From: JAJISG01 sp964347325
GTDB taxonomy: Archaea > Thermoplasmatota > Thermoplasmata > RBG-16-68-12 > JAJISG01
Assembly (NCBI GenBank): GCA_964347325.1
Contig: CAYFYA010000001.1
Coordinates: 62,001 to 126,000, forward strand
DNA: 64,000 nucleotides
Direction of reading: 5' to 3'
The notes beneath the pieces were generated by a model. The model had not been told where the DNA came from and ran no database searches. It saw nothing but the letters and a program-made list of their open reading frames with translations. Of the stretch, positions 1-8,961 are shown piece by piece (position 1 is the stretch's first letter; each line of letters opens with the position of its first letter). Position numbers and translations under genes: made by a program.

Positions 1-927
1 TCAAACCTCGGTGAGGCGGTCGGCGAAGTCCGAGGCCCGTCCCCATGCCTCCTCCCAGCTCGGGAGCATATTCTGTGGACCTTCGCCCTCGATACAGAAG
101 CTTGCCACGGAGGCGCCTAGCAGGCCACATTGGGGGAGGTCGAGATCCCGACTGAGGCCGGCATAGAACCCAGCCCTGTACGCATCTCCGGCCCCCGTAA
201 CGTCCACCTCCTTCCGGGGCGGGATGCTCGGAATTCTCCAAGTGCCCTCCTGAGAGTAGACCGTGCTGCCCTTTGCCCCTTCCGTGAGGACGGCAGTTCC
301 AACGAATCTGAGCATCACCACCGGATCCTTGACACCCATGTAGCCCATGGCCGTTTGGAACTCGTATCGATTGCCGAAGAAGTAATCGGCGTGTGTGAGC
401 AGAGTACGGAAGGTCGTCGCGTCGTAGACGTAATGAATCTCCTGGGAGGGATCAAAGGCAATCTCCTTCCCCTTCTCCCTGGCTAGATCCTGGACCCTTC
501 GGTAGTACTCGGGGCGCCCAGTTCCGATGTGGACAAGCTCGCTCGCCTTTACCGTATGCTCGAGGACCTCGAAGTCCCCAGCGTCCTGCATGGGTCCTTG
601 ATCCACGATGGCAACCTGATTTCCCTCAGGGTCAGTGAAGATCCAAGCGGTTGGCGTATCGTACCCGGGCAGGGCCACCAGGTCGGTGGTGTCGACACCG
701 TCCATCTCCAGAGCCCTGCGGTACTCCGGGGGAAAATCCCCGCCCACAAAGGCCGCCAAAGACGTCTCGACACCGAGCCTGGCCGCCGCTCGAGCAACGT
801 TGCCACCAGTACCCCCGAAGGATGTCCGCCTCCGCGACAACTGGATTGATGTGTTTGGCTCTGGGAGGTGGGGAACTTGGAGAATATAGTCCAGCGCAAC
901 GTGACCGAAGACCCCGAGAAAACTCAT
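1..927 (-). CDS. PfkB-family carbohydrate/nucleoside kinase
   Basis: This 308-aa protein is a ribokinase/PfkB-fold kinase. It has the N-terminal glycine-rich motif SFGGTGGN near residue 36. It also has the C-terminal signature DVTGAGDAYRAGF at 242-254, whose Asp is the catalytic base in the family. The start ATG overlaps the stop of the upstream HAD gene by 4 nt (ATGA), so the two are translationally coupled, and ahcY lies before them. S-adenosylhomocysteine hydrolase releases adenosine, so an adenosine or general nucleoside kinase role is a reasonable inference. Substrate specificity cannot be read from the sequence. Confidence 0.85.
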   Translation of the reverse strand: MSFLGVFGHVALDYILQVPHLPEPNTSIQLSRRRTSFGGTGGNVARAAARLGVETSLAAFVGGDFPPEYRRALEMDGVDTTDLVALPGYDTPTAWIFTDPEGNQVAIVDQGPMQDAGDFEVLEHTVKASELVHIGTGRPEYYRRVQDLAREKGKEIAFDPSQEIHYVYDATTFRTLLTHADYFFGNRYEFQTAMGYMGVKDPVVMLRFVGTAVLTEGAKGSTVYSQEGTWRIPSIPPRKEVDVTGAGDAYRAGFYAGLSRDLDLPQCGLLGASVASFCIEGEGPQNMLPSWEEAWGRASDFADRLTEV

Positions 928-1637
928 GCAGTCCCCTCCTCCATCAGTCGCAGCACGACCTCATATGCACCCTCTAGGTCCTCCACGGTGTAATCCGCAC
1001 CGGCCTCGTCATCCCTGCCTATGAGGATCGATCTCATCCCCACCCCGGCAGCTCCGACCACGTCCTTCTCGGGGGAGTCCCCAACGTAGACTGCCTCGGC
1101 GGTCCTGCACCGCGCCTTCGAGAGGGCCCTGCGGAATATTGCCTCGTGGGGCTTCGCGAACCCGACCTCCTCGGAGGTCGTGATGGAATCCATGTACGGC
1201 TCCAACGGGAACTTGAAGAGGCACAGTTGCAGGAAATCCTCGTCCACATCGGATATGAGCCCAATGTGTAGGACCGCATCTCTCAGTCCCTGGAGCACCC
1301 GTCCTACCCCTGGATACAATTCCACCCACCGCTCGTGCTCGTCCCAGTATGCTCGCTGAAAAGCCTCCCAATGCTCCTCCCTCATGGGAATGCCCTCTTC
1401 CTGTAGGACGGTGGCCACGACTCTGCGGGTGACATTCTGCTCCTGACTCCAACGGGTGCCCAATTTCTCAATCAACTCCTCGCGTCTGGCCTGATACCTC
1501 TCGAAGAGTTTCCGAGAATGTCCTTGGAGGTCTAGGGCGCTCTGAAAAGCCTTGATCATCTCCCGATGGGCCTTCCTATCGCTCTCGAGGTCGATGAGGG
1601 TGCCGCCAAGGTCGAGGAAGACCGCTTTCAGAACCAA
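924..1637 (-). CDS. HAD-superfamily hydrolase
   Basis: This is a haloacid-dehalogenase-like phosphatase of about 237 aa. Motif I is DLGGT (residues 9-13), motif II lies in LISDVDED, the Lys motif is FAKPHEAIF, and motif III is VYVGDSPEKD. Gly replaces the usual second Asp of DxDxT, a variant common among DLGGT-type HADs. An ATG at 1694 would extend the protein 19 residues into ahcY. The TTG at 1637, just after the ahcY stop, gives the usual HAD N-terminus and is preferred. It sits between ahcY and the PfkB kinase, which suggests phosphate-ester or nucleotide housekeeping. The substrate is unknown. Confidence 0.85.
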   Translation of the reverse strand: MVLKAVFLDLGGTLIDLESDRKAHREMIKAFQSALDLQGHSRKLFERYQARREELIEKLGTRWSQEQNVTRRVVATVLQEEGIPMREEHWEAFQRAYWDEHERWVELYPGVGRVLQGLRDAVLHIGLISDVDEDFLQLCLFKFPLEPYMDSITTSEEVGFAKPHEAIFRRALSKARCRTAEAVYVGDSPEKDVVGAAGVGMRSILIGRDDEAGADYTVEDLEGAYEVVLRLMEEGTA

Positions 1638-1638
1638 C

Positions 1639-2874
1639 TCAGGTTCCCACCCGCCAACTGGAGATGTAACGTCGTTGCTCCTCCGTGAGGACATCGATCT
1701 CTACACCGAGTGTGTCGAGCCGGATCCTGGCGACCTTCTCGTCGATCGCCCTCGGCACGGCGAAGACTCCCGGTTCCAGTTCCGCGTGGTGTTCTTTCAA
1801 GTAGTGCACCGTCAAGGCCTGCAGGGCAAAACTCGTGTCCATGATCTCCACTGGATGGCCCTGGCCCGCCACCAAGTTGATGAGCCTCCCCTCACCCAGA
1901 AGGTACACCTTCCGCCCGTCCTTGAAGGAGAACTCCTCGACCATCTCCCTCGCCTGCCTGCTAGAGGAGGAGAGCTTCTCCAGAACTTCTCGAGAGATCT
2001 CCACATCGAAGTGTCCCGAGTTGGCCAGGACGCAGCCGTCCCTGAGGATTTTGATGTGCTCCTCCCTTAGGACGTCCTTGACTCCCGTAGCCGTCACGAT
2101 GAAGTCCGATACTCTGGCGGCCTCCCGCATCGGCATCACCTCGAATCCGTCCAGTCTCGCCTCCACCGCTCGGACTGGATCCACCTCAGTAACGATGACG
2201 TGAGCCCCCATGCCCTGGGCCCTCATGGCTATCCCGCGACCACACCATCCATATCCAGCGACGGTGAAGCGTTTCCCAGCCAACAGGAGGTTGGTGGCCG
2301 ACATTATCCCGTCCAGGGTGGACTGCCCCGTCCCATAACGGTTGTCGAAGAGGTACTTCATCTGAGCATCGTTCACGTCGATGACGGGATACCTCAGCTC
2401 CCCTTGCTCGGCCATAACTCTAAGTCGATTCACACCAGTCGTCGTCTCCTCACTCCCGCCCATCACTCTCTCGACGACGTCGGTACGATCTGTGTGCAGG
2501 AGGTAGGTGAGGTCCCCGCCGTCGTCCACCACGACCTCAGGGCTGGAGTCCAGGACGGAGTGAAGGCTGGAGTAGTACTCCTCCTTGGTCTGACCCCTCT
2601 TTGCGAAGTGTTCCAGGCCATAGGTCTCCTTGAGGGCAGTGGCGACGGCGTCGTCCGTGGTGAGAGGGTTGCAGGAGGCGAGGGAGACGTGTGAACCAGC
2701 CTCCCTGAGGCGAAGGGCCAGGACCGCCGTCTTCGCCTCCAGGTGCATGGCCATGCCGACGCGCAGCCCCTCCAGCGCTTGGTCGTCGACCATGGGGCGG
2801 GTCGCCTCCAGAAGAACGGGCATGTGGTCTCTCGCCCACGTAATCCTGAGGCTCCCCCTCTCCACTTCTTTCAT
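1639..2874 (-). CDS. ahcY: S-adenosylhomocysteine hydrolase
   Basis: The enzyme hydrolyses S-adenosylhomocysteine to adenosine and homocysteine, relieving product inhibition of methyltransferases. The protein is 411 aa from the ATG at 2874, matching the archaeal family length. A longer frame to 3003 would overlap the divergent gene and adds no conserved residues. Family motifs include DDGGDL (117-122), EETTTGV (142-148) and the NAD-binding GYGWCGRG (207-214). It is first of a three-gene unit with HAD and PfkB genes. A 14-bp inverted repeat and AT-rich promoter elements lie between it and the divergent gene at 3003. Confidence 0.97.
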   Translation of the reverse strand: MKEVERGSLRITWARDHMPVLLEATRPMVDDQALEGLRVGMAMHLEAKTAVLALRLREAGSHVSLASCNPLTTDDAVATALKETYGLEHFAKRGQTKEEYYSSLHSVLDSSPEVVVDDGGDLTYLLHTDRTDVVERVMGGSEETTTGVNRLRVMAEQGELRYPVIDVNDAQMKYLFDNRYGTGQSTLDGIMSATNLLLAGKRFTVAGYGWCGRGIAMRAQGMGAHVIVTEVDPVRAVEARLDGFEVMPMREAARVSDFIVTATGVKDVLREEHIKILRDGCVLANSGHFDVEISREVLEKLSSSSRQAREMVEEFSFKDGRKVYLLGEGRLINLVAGQGHPVEIMDTSFALQALTVHYLKEHHAELEPGVFAVPRAIDEKVARIRLDTLGVEIDVLTEEQRRYISSWRVGT

Positions 2875-2933
2875 GGTGGACCATAGGTCTGCGGTCTTTA
2901 TGGTTTCCGGGGGAGGGACCCCGAGAACGTTAT

Positions 2934-2947
2934 TATCAGTGCTGATA
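2934..2947. promoter_or_regulatory. Inverted repeat between divergent promoters
   Basis: TATCAG-TG-CTGATA is an inverted repeat with 6-bp arms and a 2-bp centre. It lies midway between ahcY (leftward, start 2874) and the coiled-coil gene (rightward, start 3003). A TATA-like TTTTAAT lies at 2961-2967, about 38 nt before the rightward ATG. It could be an operator serving one or both genes; the regulator is unknown. Confidence 0.35.
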
Positions 2948-3002
2948 TGGTGCGCGAAGGTTTTAATGCCGGACCTAGCGAGGGGCCTGCGAGGCGTTTC
3001 CA

Positions 3003-4469
3003 ATGCAGGAGCCCTACGAGGACGACTACCGAGCGGTGCAGATAGCCGACGTCGTACGCGAGTCGTTATCCACCATGACGGTGGACGAGCTCAGATCTTT
3101 CGCTGAGGAGAACGGGATAGACATCTCCGGTCTGAAGGCAAAGACCGACCTCATCGACGCCATGGCGATCTACCCGGGAATCGCGACCCTTCTCGGTCTT
3201 GGTTCTGAGGGCGATGAGGAGGACACGTCCCCTCCCCCGTATCCCGAAGAGGAGGTGGTGGAGGAGGAGTACGGGGAAGAGCCCGAGGAGCAGGCGCCGC
3301 CTGCGCTTGCGAACAGGCTCCGTGAGTCCCTCCGGACAAAGGTTGACTTCGCTGTCCTGGAAGACTTCCTCAGGGAGACGGTTGCCAAGTTTAAGGACCG
3401 AAACTTCGATGTCTCGCTCCAGACGGCAAGAGACTCCATCCACAAGGTCGACGAGAAGGTTCGTGACTACGTCCAGAGTGCTTGGGCCTTCGCCATAGTC
3501 TCTGCACAGAAGATACTGGAGACCTCCAACAAGACTTCGAGGGCAGCCAAAGATGCGAAGGCCAGCCTGCAGGAGGCTGTGGAGGCGTTCCAGGGAGACT
3601 CCTTCTTCAAGGCACCAGAGTTGCTCGACGGTCTCGTGACCTCGGCCGTGGATCTCTTCAACTACGAGATGGACAAGGCTCGAGACCGGGTCGCCGCCCA
3701 GGAGAAGGCCCTCCAGAACATCCAGGCCATGGGCGGGGACGTGAGTGGTGCCCTGACCATGTTGAGACGGGCCTCCGAGGCCCTGAACGAGAACGACAGG
3801 GCGAGCTACCTCGATCTCATCGGAGAGGCGGATGCCCTCGTCGACAAGGCAAGAGAGGGAAGGATTGCGGAGATTAAGGAGGCAGTCGGGTCCGTCGAGG
3901 CCATGATCGAGGAGACCAGTGCCATCGGCGCAAACGTGTCCGAGGCGCAGGGGCTGCTAACAAAGGTGAAGGAAGCGGTGGACTCCGACGACTTCGTCGC
4001 CGCGAACGACCTGGTCAGCGAGGCGGAGCAGACGGTTCTGGAGATTCAGAAGGCCCACATCGACAGGGTCTCTCAGATGCAGGAGAGGCAGGTCCAGAAG
4101 GTCAAGGAGCTCATAGCCCACATCAAACCCCTCATAGACAAGGCGCGCTCCGAGGGGTTCCAGGCCAACGAGGCCATGCAAGACTTGAAGGGCGCCGCCG
4201 CATCTATCAATTCTGGAGACTACGTAAACGCCCTCATCATGGCCAAGAAGGCGTACCACTCCGTCAAGTCCTTCAAGAGCCAGATGGAGGCCGCGAACCT
4301 CGAGACGGCCTCCGTTAGCGAGGAGCTTGAGGTGTTGGAAGATCTCCCAACCGAAGAGGAGCCCCCGGCGGAGGCTGTCCCGTGCACCAACTGCGGCTCA
4401 GAGAACGTCCAGGTGAGCGGCAAGGGAAAGGCTCGATGCCTCGACTGCGGTAAGAAATTCCGGGTCTAG
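3003..4469 (+). CDS. SAP-like / coiled-coil / zinc-ribbon protein
   Basis: This 488-aa protein has a modular build. A SAP-like helical motif (MTVDELRSFAEENG, 25-38) resembles those that bind nucleic acid. A very acidic Pro/Glu linker spans about 69-97. A long region of helical, coiled-coil-prone repeats rich in Ala, Glu and Lys runs from about 110 to 430. A C-terminal zinc ribbon has Cys pairs CTNC (461-464) and CLDC (479-482). No enzymatic motif is visible. A chromosome- or RNA-associated scaffold is possible. The repeats could also align with other archaeal coiled-coil proteins by composition alone, so function is left open. Confidence 0.8.
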   Translation: MQEPYEDDYRAVQIADVVRESLSTMTVDELRSFAEENGIDISGLKAKTDLIDAMAIYPGIATLLGLGSEGDEEDTSPPPYPEEEVVEEEYGEEPEEQAPPALANRLRESLRTKVDFAVLEDFLRETVAKFKDRNFDVSLQTARDSIHKVDEKVRDYVQSAWAFAIVSAQKILETSNKTSRAAKDAKASLQEAVEAFQGDSFFKAPELLDGLVTSAVDLFNYEMDKARDRVAAQEKALQNIQAMGGDVSGALTMLRRASEALNENDRASYLDLIGEADALVDKAREGRIAEIKEAVGSVEAMIEETSAIGANVSEAQGLLTKVKEAVDSDDFVAANDLVSEAEQTVLEIQKAHIDRVSQMQERQVQKVKELIAHIKPLIDKARSEGFQANEAMQDLKGAAASINSGDYVNALIMAKKAYHSVKSFKSQMEAANLETASVSEELEVLEDLPTEEEPPAEAVPCTNCGSENVQVSGKGKARCLDCGKKFRV

Positions 4470-4490
4470 GCCACTTTTTGGTGAGACGCC

Positions 4491-4631
4491 TTAGCTCTTA
4501 ACCCTGATCCGGGTGTCGAGGAAGAGCTCGCCGCCATGACTCTCTCGGCAGTGGTGCCAAGCTTCGATGTACGTGTCGAACTCCGGTATGTCGTTGCACT
4601 TCAGACAGATGTAGGTCTTCTTTGTGGCCAT
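4491..4631 (-). CDS. Small C2H2-type zinc-finger protein
   Basis: This is a 46-aa frame starting with ATG at 4631 and ending in TAA. It reads CLKC at residues 9-12, followed by HHC (26-28) and H32 in WHHCRESHGG, the spacing of a single C2H2/C2HC zinc finger as found in many tiny archaeal proteins. A G-rich stretch precedes the start. It lies in the 230-nt gap between the coiled-coil gene and the helicase gene. The partner and role are unknown. Confidence 0.7.
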   Translation of the reverse strand: MATKKTYICLKCNDIPEFDTYIEAWHHCRESHGGELFLDTRIRVKS

Positions 4632-4703
4632 ATTCCCCCGCGACTCTGTCCTAGCTCTCTGGACCTGAAGAACCTTTCCCCGCTGTAATCATTCGAGGAC
4701 ACC

Positions 4704-7553
4704 TCAAGATCGGTCCCAGTAGGGCCGATTGGTTATGAACGCCATCTTCGCCTCTAACAGGTCTCGATAGAACTCTCCCTCGTCGTCGTGCATCCTTGCC
4801 AGGATGCGATAGGCCGTCTGGGGTCCGATGCCGTAGACACACTGAGCGATGATGGCCCGGCGCCCGTAGGACAGGACCATATCGGCGGACTGACGGGTCT
4901 TGACGAGGAGTTTCATCTCATCATCCTGCAGATCCCTTCCATCTCTCTTCTTCTCCAGGAGGGTTCTAATGTACTCGCTCCACCACTGAGCCAGTCCCAG
5001 TAGACCCGAGCCACATGCCGGGCAGGCGGGCCGCTCTCCCAGATCCCTGATAACCAGGCCTTCCTGGAGACCACCACACTCCATGCACAGCAGGTTGACA
5101 AGCTCATGCTCCAGGTACTTCCTCATCCTATCGGTCGTGTCTCCCTCCACGTCGGGAGAGAACATCTCTGGCGCCTCGATGTAGCGTCGGACGATGGGGT
5201 AGCCCAGGGGCGTCGGCCTCTCCCCCACCCAGGTGGTGACTACTACCCTGCCCTCTCCGAGTCTCCGGTAGAGTCCCAGCAGTCCGTCGTGGTCGAGGTG
5301 ATCTTCGAGGACCTCCCTCACCGTCTCCTCGTATATCGGGCTGCCTCGGAAGCGGACGGGCATCTCCCTTAGCTCCTCGCCCTTGATGAAGAGTCCCCGC
5401 TGCAGGGCGCCGAACCTCTCGGCGATGAACTTCAGGTAGTAGCCGAAGGTAGTCCTTTCATGTAACACGACGTTGAAGGCCTTCTCGAGGGTTTCCTCTG
5501 GAAGGTGAAAGAGCTTCTCAATCAGGCCGCCAAGGTCGAGGCCCCTCACGTCGACTGTGAGCTCCAGCAGTACGCGATATCCGTCGGACCACCAGAATCG
5601 CAGCAGGTCGTCCTGGGAGAGAATCTCCTCCACTATCTCCCCCAAGGTGTAGTTCAACCGCTCCCCCAAGTGGGTGTGGATTATCAGGTAGCGATCGAAG
5701 CCTTCCACTAGCAGGACGTTCTGGGTCGGAACCGCTGCCCCAGACTCCTGCTGAGCTCTAACCTCTTTGAGGGCTCTCTGCACTGCGTCTCTCTCTGCGG
5801 GCCACCGCTTCCTGAGCTCGCTTACTGTCTCTTCCAGATCGGCCGTTTCTGCAACCTTGGCGAGGTGTTCTCTGAGGCGTCCGACGTCCTGAGCCAGTTC
5901 GAAAGGAATCGGGAGAAGTTCGCCATCCCAGCGGGCCACCAAGGCCCTGGGGTCGGTGATGGGGTTCACATAGACGTAGCCGTCCTCCGCGATCTTCTCC
6001 ATCGTCCACGCACTCCCCCGGACCACGAAGTTGAGTCCAACCCTCCCCTTTTTGGCCATGAACTCATCGCCAAGTAGACCCACCTTCCTCTGCGTTGTGA
6101 GGTCCACCACGGGCCACAGCCGCTCGTCGGGGATGGTGGAGAGGTTCTCGAAGTAGTACCTCCTCCCTCGGCTAGTGGCCACGCCCTCTCCGTCATCTAT
6201 TCTTAGGATCCTCATCTTCTCGAGGAACTGCAGGACCGATCTCAGGGACTCCTCTTTCACATCTCCGTATGGGTAGGCTCGCCGTATGATCTCCTCCACC
6301 GAGGCCAGAGGAGCCCTTCCACCCTGGTCCAGGATGGTTCCGACAATCTGGTGAGCCATGACATCCAGTGGAGCCCCCGGAACCGGCACCGGCTCAACCT
6401 GGCCGTCCATGGCCCTCCTGATAGCTGCCACTGACTCGAGAACCTCTTCGACGGAGTAGGTCAGTATGACCCCCTCCGAGGTCCTGTCGAGGGTGTGACC
6501 CGACCGCCCCACTCTCTGAACGAGGCTGGATACCTGTCGAGGGGAGAGATACTGCAGGACGAAGTCCACGGAGCCTATGTCGATCCCCAGCTCAAGAGTT
6601 GATGTGCAAACCAAGGCTCGTAGCCGACCAGCCTTGAAGTCATCCTCAGTCTTGGTCCTCTCGTCCTTGGGCAAGGATCCGTGGTGGACGCCTATGCCCT
6701 TCGTGAAGACGTTGAGTTTGGAGACCAAGGTCTCGGCGTTTACCCTGCTATTCACGAAGACCAGGCTGGCTGCGTGCTCCTCCACCTGTTCTGCTATCCT
6801 ATTCAGAACCGCAGCCCGCTCCGGCGAGGTATAGAGGAGTCGGGCCAATTCGTAGTCGTCCTCCACAGGTTCGGGCTGTTCGACGAAGTATCGATACTCC
6901 TTCTCCGCCTCCACCTGTAGCACGCGGACCTTGCTTGCGGACCCACCCAGGAAGGCAGCGATCTCCGTGGGGTTGCCTACTGTGGCCGAAAGCCCAACTA
7001 CTTGAAACCTGCCTGCCACCTCCTTGAGCCTCTCGAGGCCCACAGACAGCTGAACCCCACGTCTGTTCCCGGCGATCTGGTGAAGCTCGTCCACGATGAC
7101 CCACCTCACCTGCTCCAAGTGTCTTCTCATGACCTTCCCTGGCAGTATCGCCTGCAAGGTCTCCGGAGTGGTGATGAGCATGTCGGGGGGCCTTACAGCC
7201 TGCCGTCTCCTCTCTTTCGTCGGTGTATCCCCATGCCGGACCTCGACCGAGAAGTCGAGGGAGTCGGCCCATGTGTTGATGCGCTTAAGCATGTCCCGGT
7301 TGAGGGCTCGCAGGGGCGTGATGTAGAGCAGGGAGATACCCCCACCCTTCTCCAGCTCCCGCAGCTTGTCGAGGATTGGCAGAAGGGCCGCTTCCGTCTT
7401 CCCGCTGCCCGTCGGGGCTATGAGTAGGACATCTTCCCCAGCAGAGATCAAGGGAAAGGCCTCCTTCTGAGGAGGGGTCAGCCTGTCGATCCCCGTGGCC
7501 GTCAGGATGGATGCTAGCTCACTGGAAAGGCCCACGAACTCGCTTTCGGCCAT
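4704..7553 (-). CDS. lhr: Lhr-like DEAD/DEAH-box helicase
   Basis: This 949-aa superfamily 2 helicase is of the archaeal Lhr type. Visible motifs are Walker A APTGSGKT (46-53), motif II as DELH (about 153), motif III LSAT, motif V TSTLELGIDIG and motif VI QRVGRSGH. After the two RecA domains comes a winged-helix and Lhr-core region. A Cys4 zinc site (CMEC and CPAC) lies near the C-terminus, and the tail resembles a helix-hairpin-helix with the string GIGPQTAYRIL. Family members unwind DNA or DNA-RNA hybrids in repair and recombination. A TATA-like CATATATG at 7579-7586 lies about 29 nt before the ATG, suggesting a leaderless transcript. Confidence 0.93.
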   Translation of the reverse strand: MAESEFVGLSSELASILTATGIDRLTPPQKEAFPLISAGEDVLLIAPTGSGKTEAALLPILDKLRELEKGGGISLLYITPLRALNRDMLKRINTWADSLDFSVEVRHGDTPTKERRRQAVRPPDMLITTPETLQAILPGKVMRRHLEQVRWVIVDELHQIAGNRRGVQLSVGLERLKEVAGRFQVVGLSATVGNPTEIAAFLGGSASKVRVLQVEAEKEYRYFVEQPEPVEDDYELARLLYTSPERAAVLNRIAEQVEEHAASLVFVNSRVNAETLVSKLNVFTKGIGVHHGSLPKDERTKTEDDFKAGRLRALVCTSTLELGIDIGSVDFVLQYLSPRQVSSLVQRVGRSGHTLDRTSEGVILTYSVEEVLESVAAIRRAMDGQVEPVPVPGAPLDVMAHQIVGTILDQGGRAPLASVEEIIRRAYPYGDVKEESLRSVLQFLEKMRILRIDDGEGVATSRGRRYYFENLSTIPDERLWPVVDLTTQRKVGLLGDEFMAKKGRVGLNFVVRGSAWTMEKIAEDGYVYVNPITDPRALVARWDGELLPIPFELAQDVGRLREHLAKVAETADLEETVSELRKRWPAERDAVQRALKEVRAQQESGAAVPTQNVLLVEGFDRYLIIHTHLGERLNYTLGEIVEEILSQDDLLRFWWSDGYRVLLELTVDVRGLDLGGLIEKLFHLPEETLEKAFNVVLHERTTFGYYLKFIAERFGALQRGLFIKGEELREMPVRFRGSPIYEETVREVLEDHLDHDGLLGLYRRLGEGRVVVTTWVGERPTPLGYPIVRRYIEAPEMFSPDVEGDTTDRMRKYLEHELVNLLCMECGGLQEGLVIRDLGERPACPACGSGLLGLAQWWSEYIRTLLEKKRDGRDLQDDEMKLLVKTRQSADMVLSYGRRAIIAQCVYGIGPQTAYRILARMHDDEGEFYRDLLEAKMAFITNRPYWDRS

Positions 7554-7578
7554 CGTCCCCCTTGGTAGGGTGGTGGGG

Positions 7579-7586
7579 CATATATG
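7579..7586. promoter_or_regulatory. TATA-like box, helicase/Nudix divergent gap
   Basis: CATATATG is symmetric and sits about 29 nt upstream of the helicase ATG (7553, leftward) and about 61 nt before the preferred Nudix start (7644, rightward). Spacing suits the helicase best. Confidence 0.5.
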
Positions 7587-7643
7587 AACACCATCCCGGG
7601 GTCGGTGAACGTAAGTGGTAGGAGGGTATGGTCCACCACTGCG

Positions 7644-8201
7644 ATGACTTGGAGGGACTCGCTGAGAGACAAGCTCCTCGGGGCAGACACTGCCCTTCCG
7701 GAGGGTCCCCGCTCAGCGGCTGTGTCCCTTATCCTCAGGGACGGGAAGGGCCTCGAGGTCCTTCTCATCGAAAGGGTAGAGAGGGAGGGCGACCCATGGT
7801 CTGGACAGATGTCGTTGCCGGGGGGGATGCGGGGTCGTGAGGACGATACGCTATCCCAGACATCCCGACGGGAGACCTGGGAGGAGGTTTCCATCGATGT
7901 CGAGGAATCCTGCGCCTTGGCCGGAAGGCTTCCAGAACTCCGACCAGGCAACCTCCCTGATCTGGTTGTCATCCCCTTCGTCTACACCCTGTTACGGGAG
8001 GTGTCCATCCAGTGTGGGGATGAGGTCAAGGACTCCTTCTGGTGCCCGCTGGCGAGCCTGAAGGCGTCGCAGGCTGAGCGGGCGGTTCAGGTCAGGGGCC
8101 ACGAGCTCATCGTCCCCTCCTTCCTTTACAATGATAAGATAATTTGGGGTCTCACCCATCGAATCCTCACTTCGTTCCTGGGACTCGACACTGATCCCTA
8201 G
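7644..8201 (+). CDS. Nudix hydrolase, NudL/CoA-pyrophosphatase type
   Basis: This is about 185 aa from the ATG at 7644. An earlier ATG at 7584 lies within the TATA box and is unlikely. The Nudix region reads LPGGMRGRED, then RRETWEEVSID, with the GG-x14-RE-x2-EE spacing of the NudL group that hydrolyses CoA or related pyrophosphates to 4'-phosphopantetheine and 3',5'-ADP. The preceding segment (SGQMS) resembles the NudL signature GQVSFPGG. It is divergent from the helicase gene. The exact substrate is inferred from family only. Confidence 0.82.
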   Translation: MTWRDSLRDKLLGADTALPEGPRSAAVSLILRDGKGLEVLLIERVEREGDPWSGQMSLPGGMRGREDDTLSQTSRRETWEEVSIDVEESCALAGRLPELRPGNLPDLVVIPFVYTLLREVSIQCGDEVKDSFWCPLASLKASQAERAVQVRGHELIVPSFLYNDKIIWGLTHRILTSFLGLDTDP

Positions 8202-8262
8202 CATCCCGCCCCGATATGGAAGAGGACAATCCAACAAAGATCGTTCCTGCAGCCCTCGGCAC

Positions 8263-8760
8263 TCAGTCCGAACCTGTGACGACCTCTATACCGATGTTTG
8301 TGAGGAGCCTCGCATAGGCCTCATTATCCATCCAGGGAACCTTCAGGTACTCGAGAATCTCCTCCTCCGTCAGCCCGATGCGCTCTGCCTCCGCCACCGC
8401 TATCTTGTAGGCCTCGATCTCAGTGGGAAGATCAGGATACTCGATACCTTCAGGGAAGAACTTCTTCCCCTCCTGGAACTGCTTCACGTGGACGAGCTCG
8501 TGGATTATGTCCAGGTATATCTCCCGCTCATCACCGTTCATCAGGTAATGGGTACTGATCATGATGTGGCCATCATCCTCGCTGACGCCCATGAATCCGA
8601 AGCGGGAGGAGAAGAACTCCACCTTGAGTCCTTTCAAGACCTCCTCGGTTCTCTCCCCGAAGCGGTCCCTCACGGCCTTCACCCTCTCGAAACCTTGGAA
8701 GTAGTCCGTAAAGTCGTGCAGCATGATGGGCGCATCACGCCGGATGGTGACCCCTTCCAT
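8263..8760 (-). CDS. HExxH zincin-like metallopeptidase
   Basis: This is a 165-aa protein from the ATG at 8760. The longer frame to 8889 runs into the divergent gene and looks non-coding. The motif HELVHVKQF supplies the two His ligands and the Glu base of a zincin. EIEAY about 20 residues downstream gives a plausible third ligand, as in gluzincins. It is short, without a signal peptide or membrane segment, so it probably acts in the cytoplasm as a minimal peptidase domain. The substrate is unknown. Confidence 0.75.
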   Translation of the reverse strand: MEGVTIRRDAPIMLHDFTDYFQGFERVKAVRDRFGERTEEVLKGLKVEFFSSRFGFMGVSEDDGHIMISTHYLMNGDEREIYLDIIHELVHVKQFQEGKKFFPEGIEYPDLPTEIEAYKIAVAEAERIGLTEEEILEYLKVPWMDNEAYARLLTNIGIEVVTGSD

Positions 8761-8961
8761 AGCGGGTTTGAAGGCCGATCTCGCTTTTGGCCTTTTTGGG
8801 GCCACCTCCTGTGACGCCCCTCCCAAAGAAATCGTACGATGTCCCGCAGCCCAGGCGAGTTGCTGAGAGGTGGCTGTTCGGGTCACCACATCAACTCCGC
8901 CGACCCCACTCCCCGAGGGCTTGCGGGTGAGGGTTATCTACCGGTCTCCTATGACAAAACC

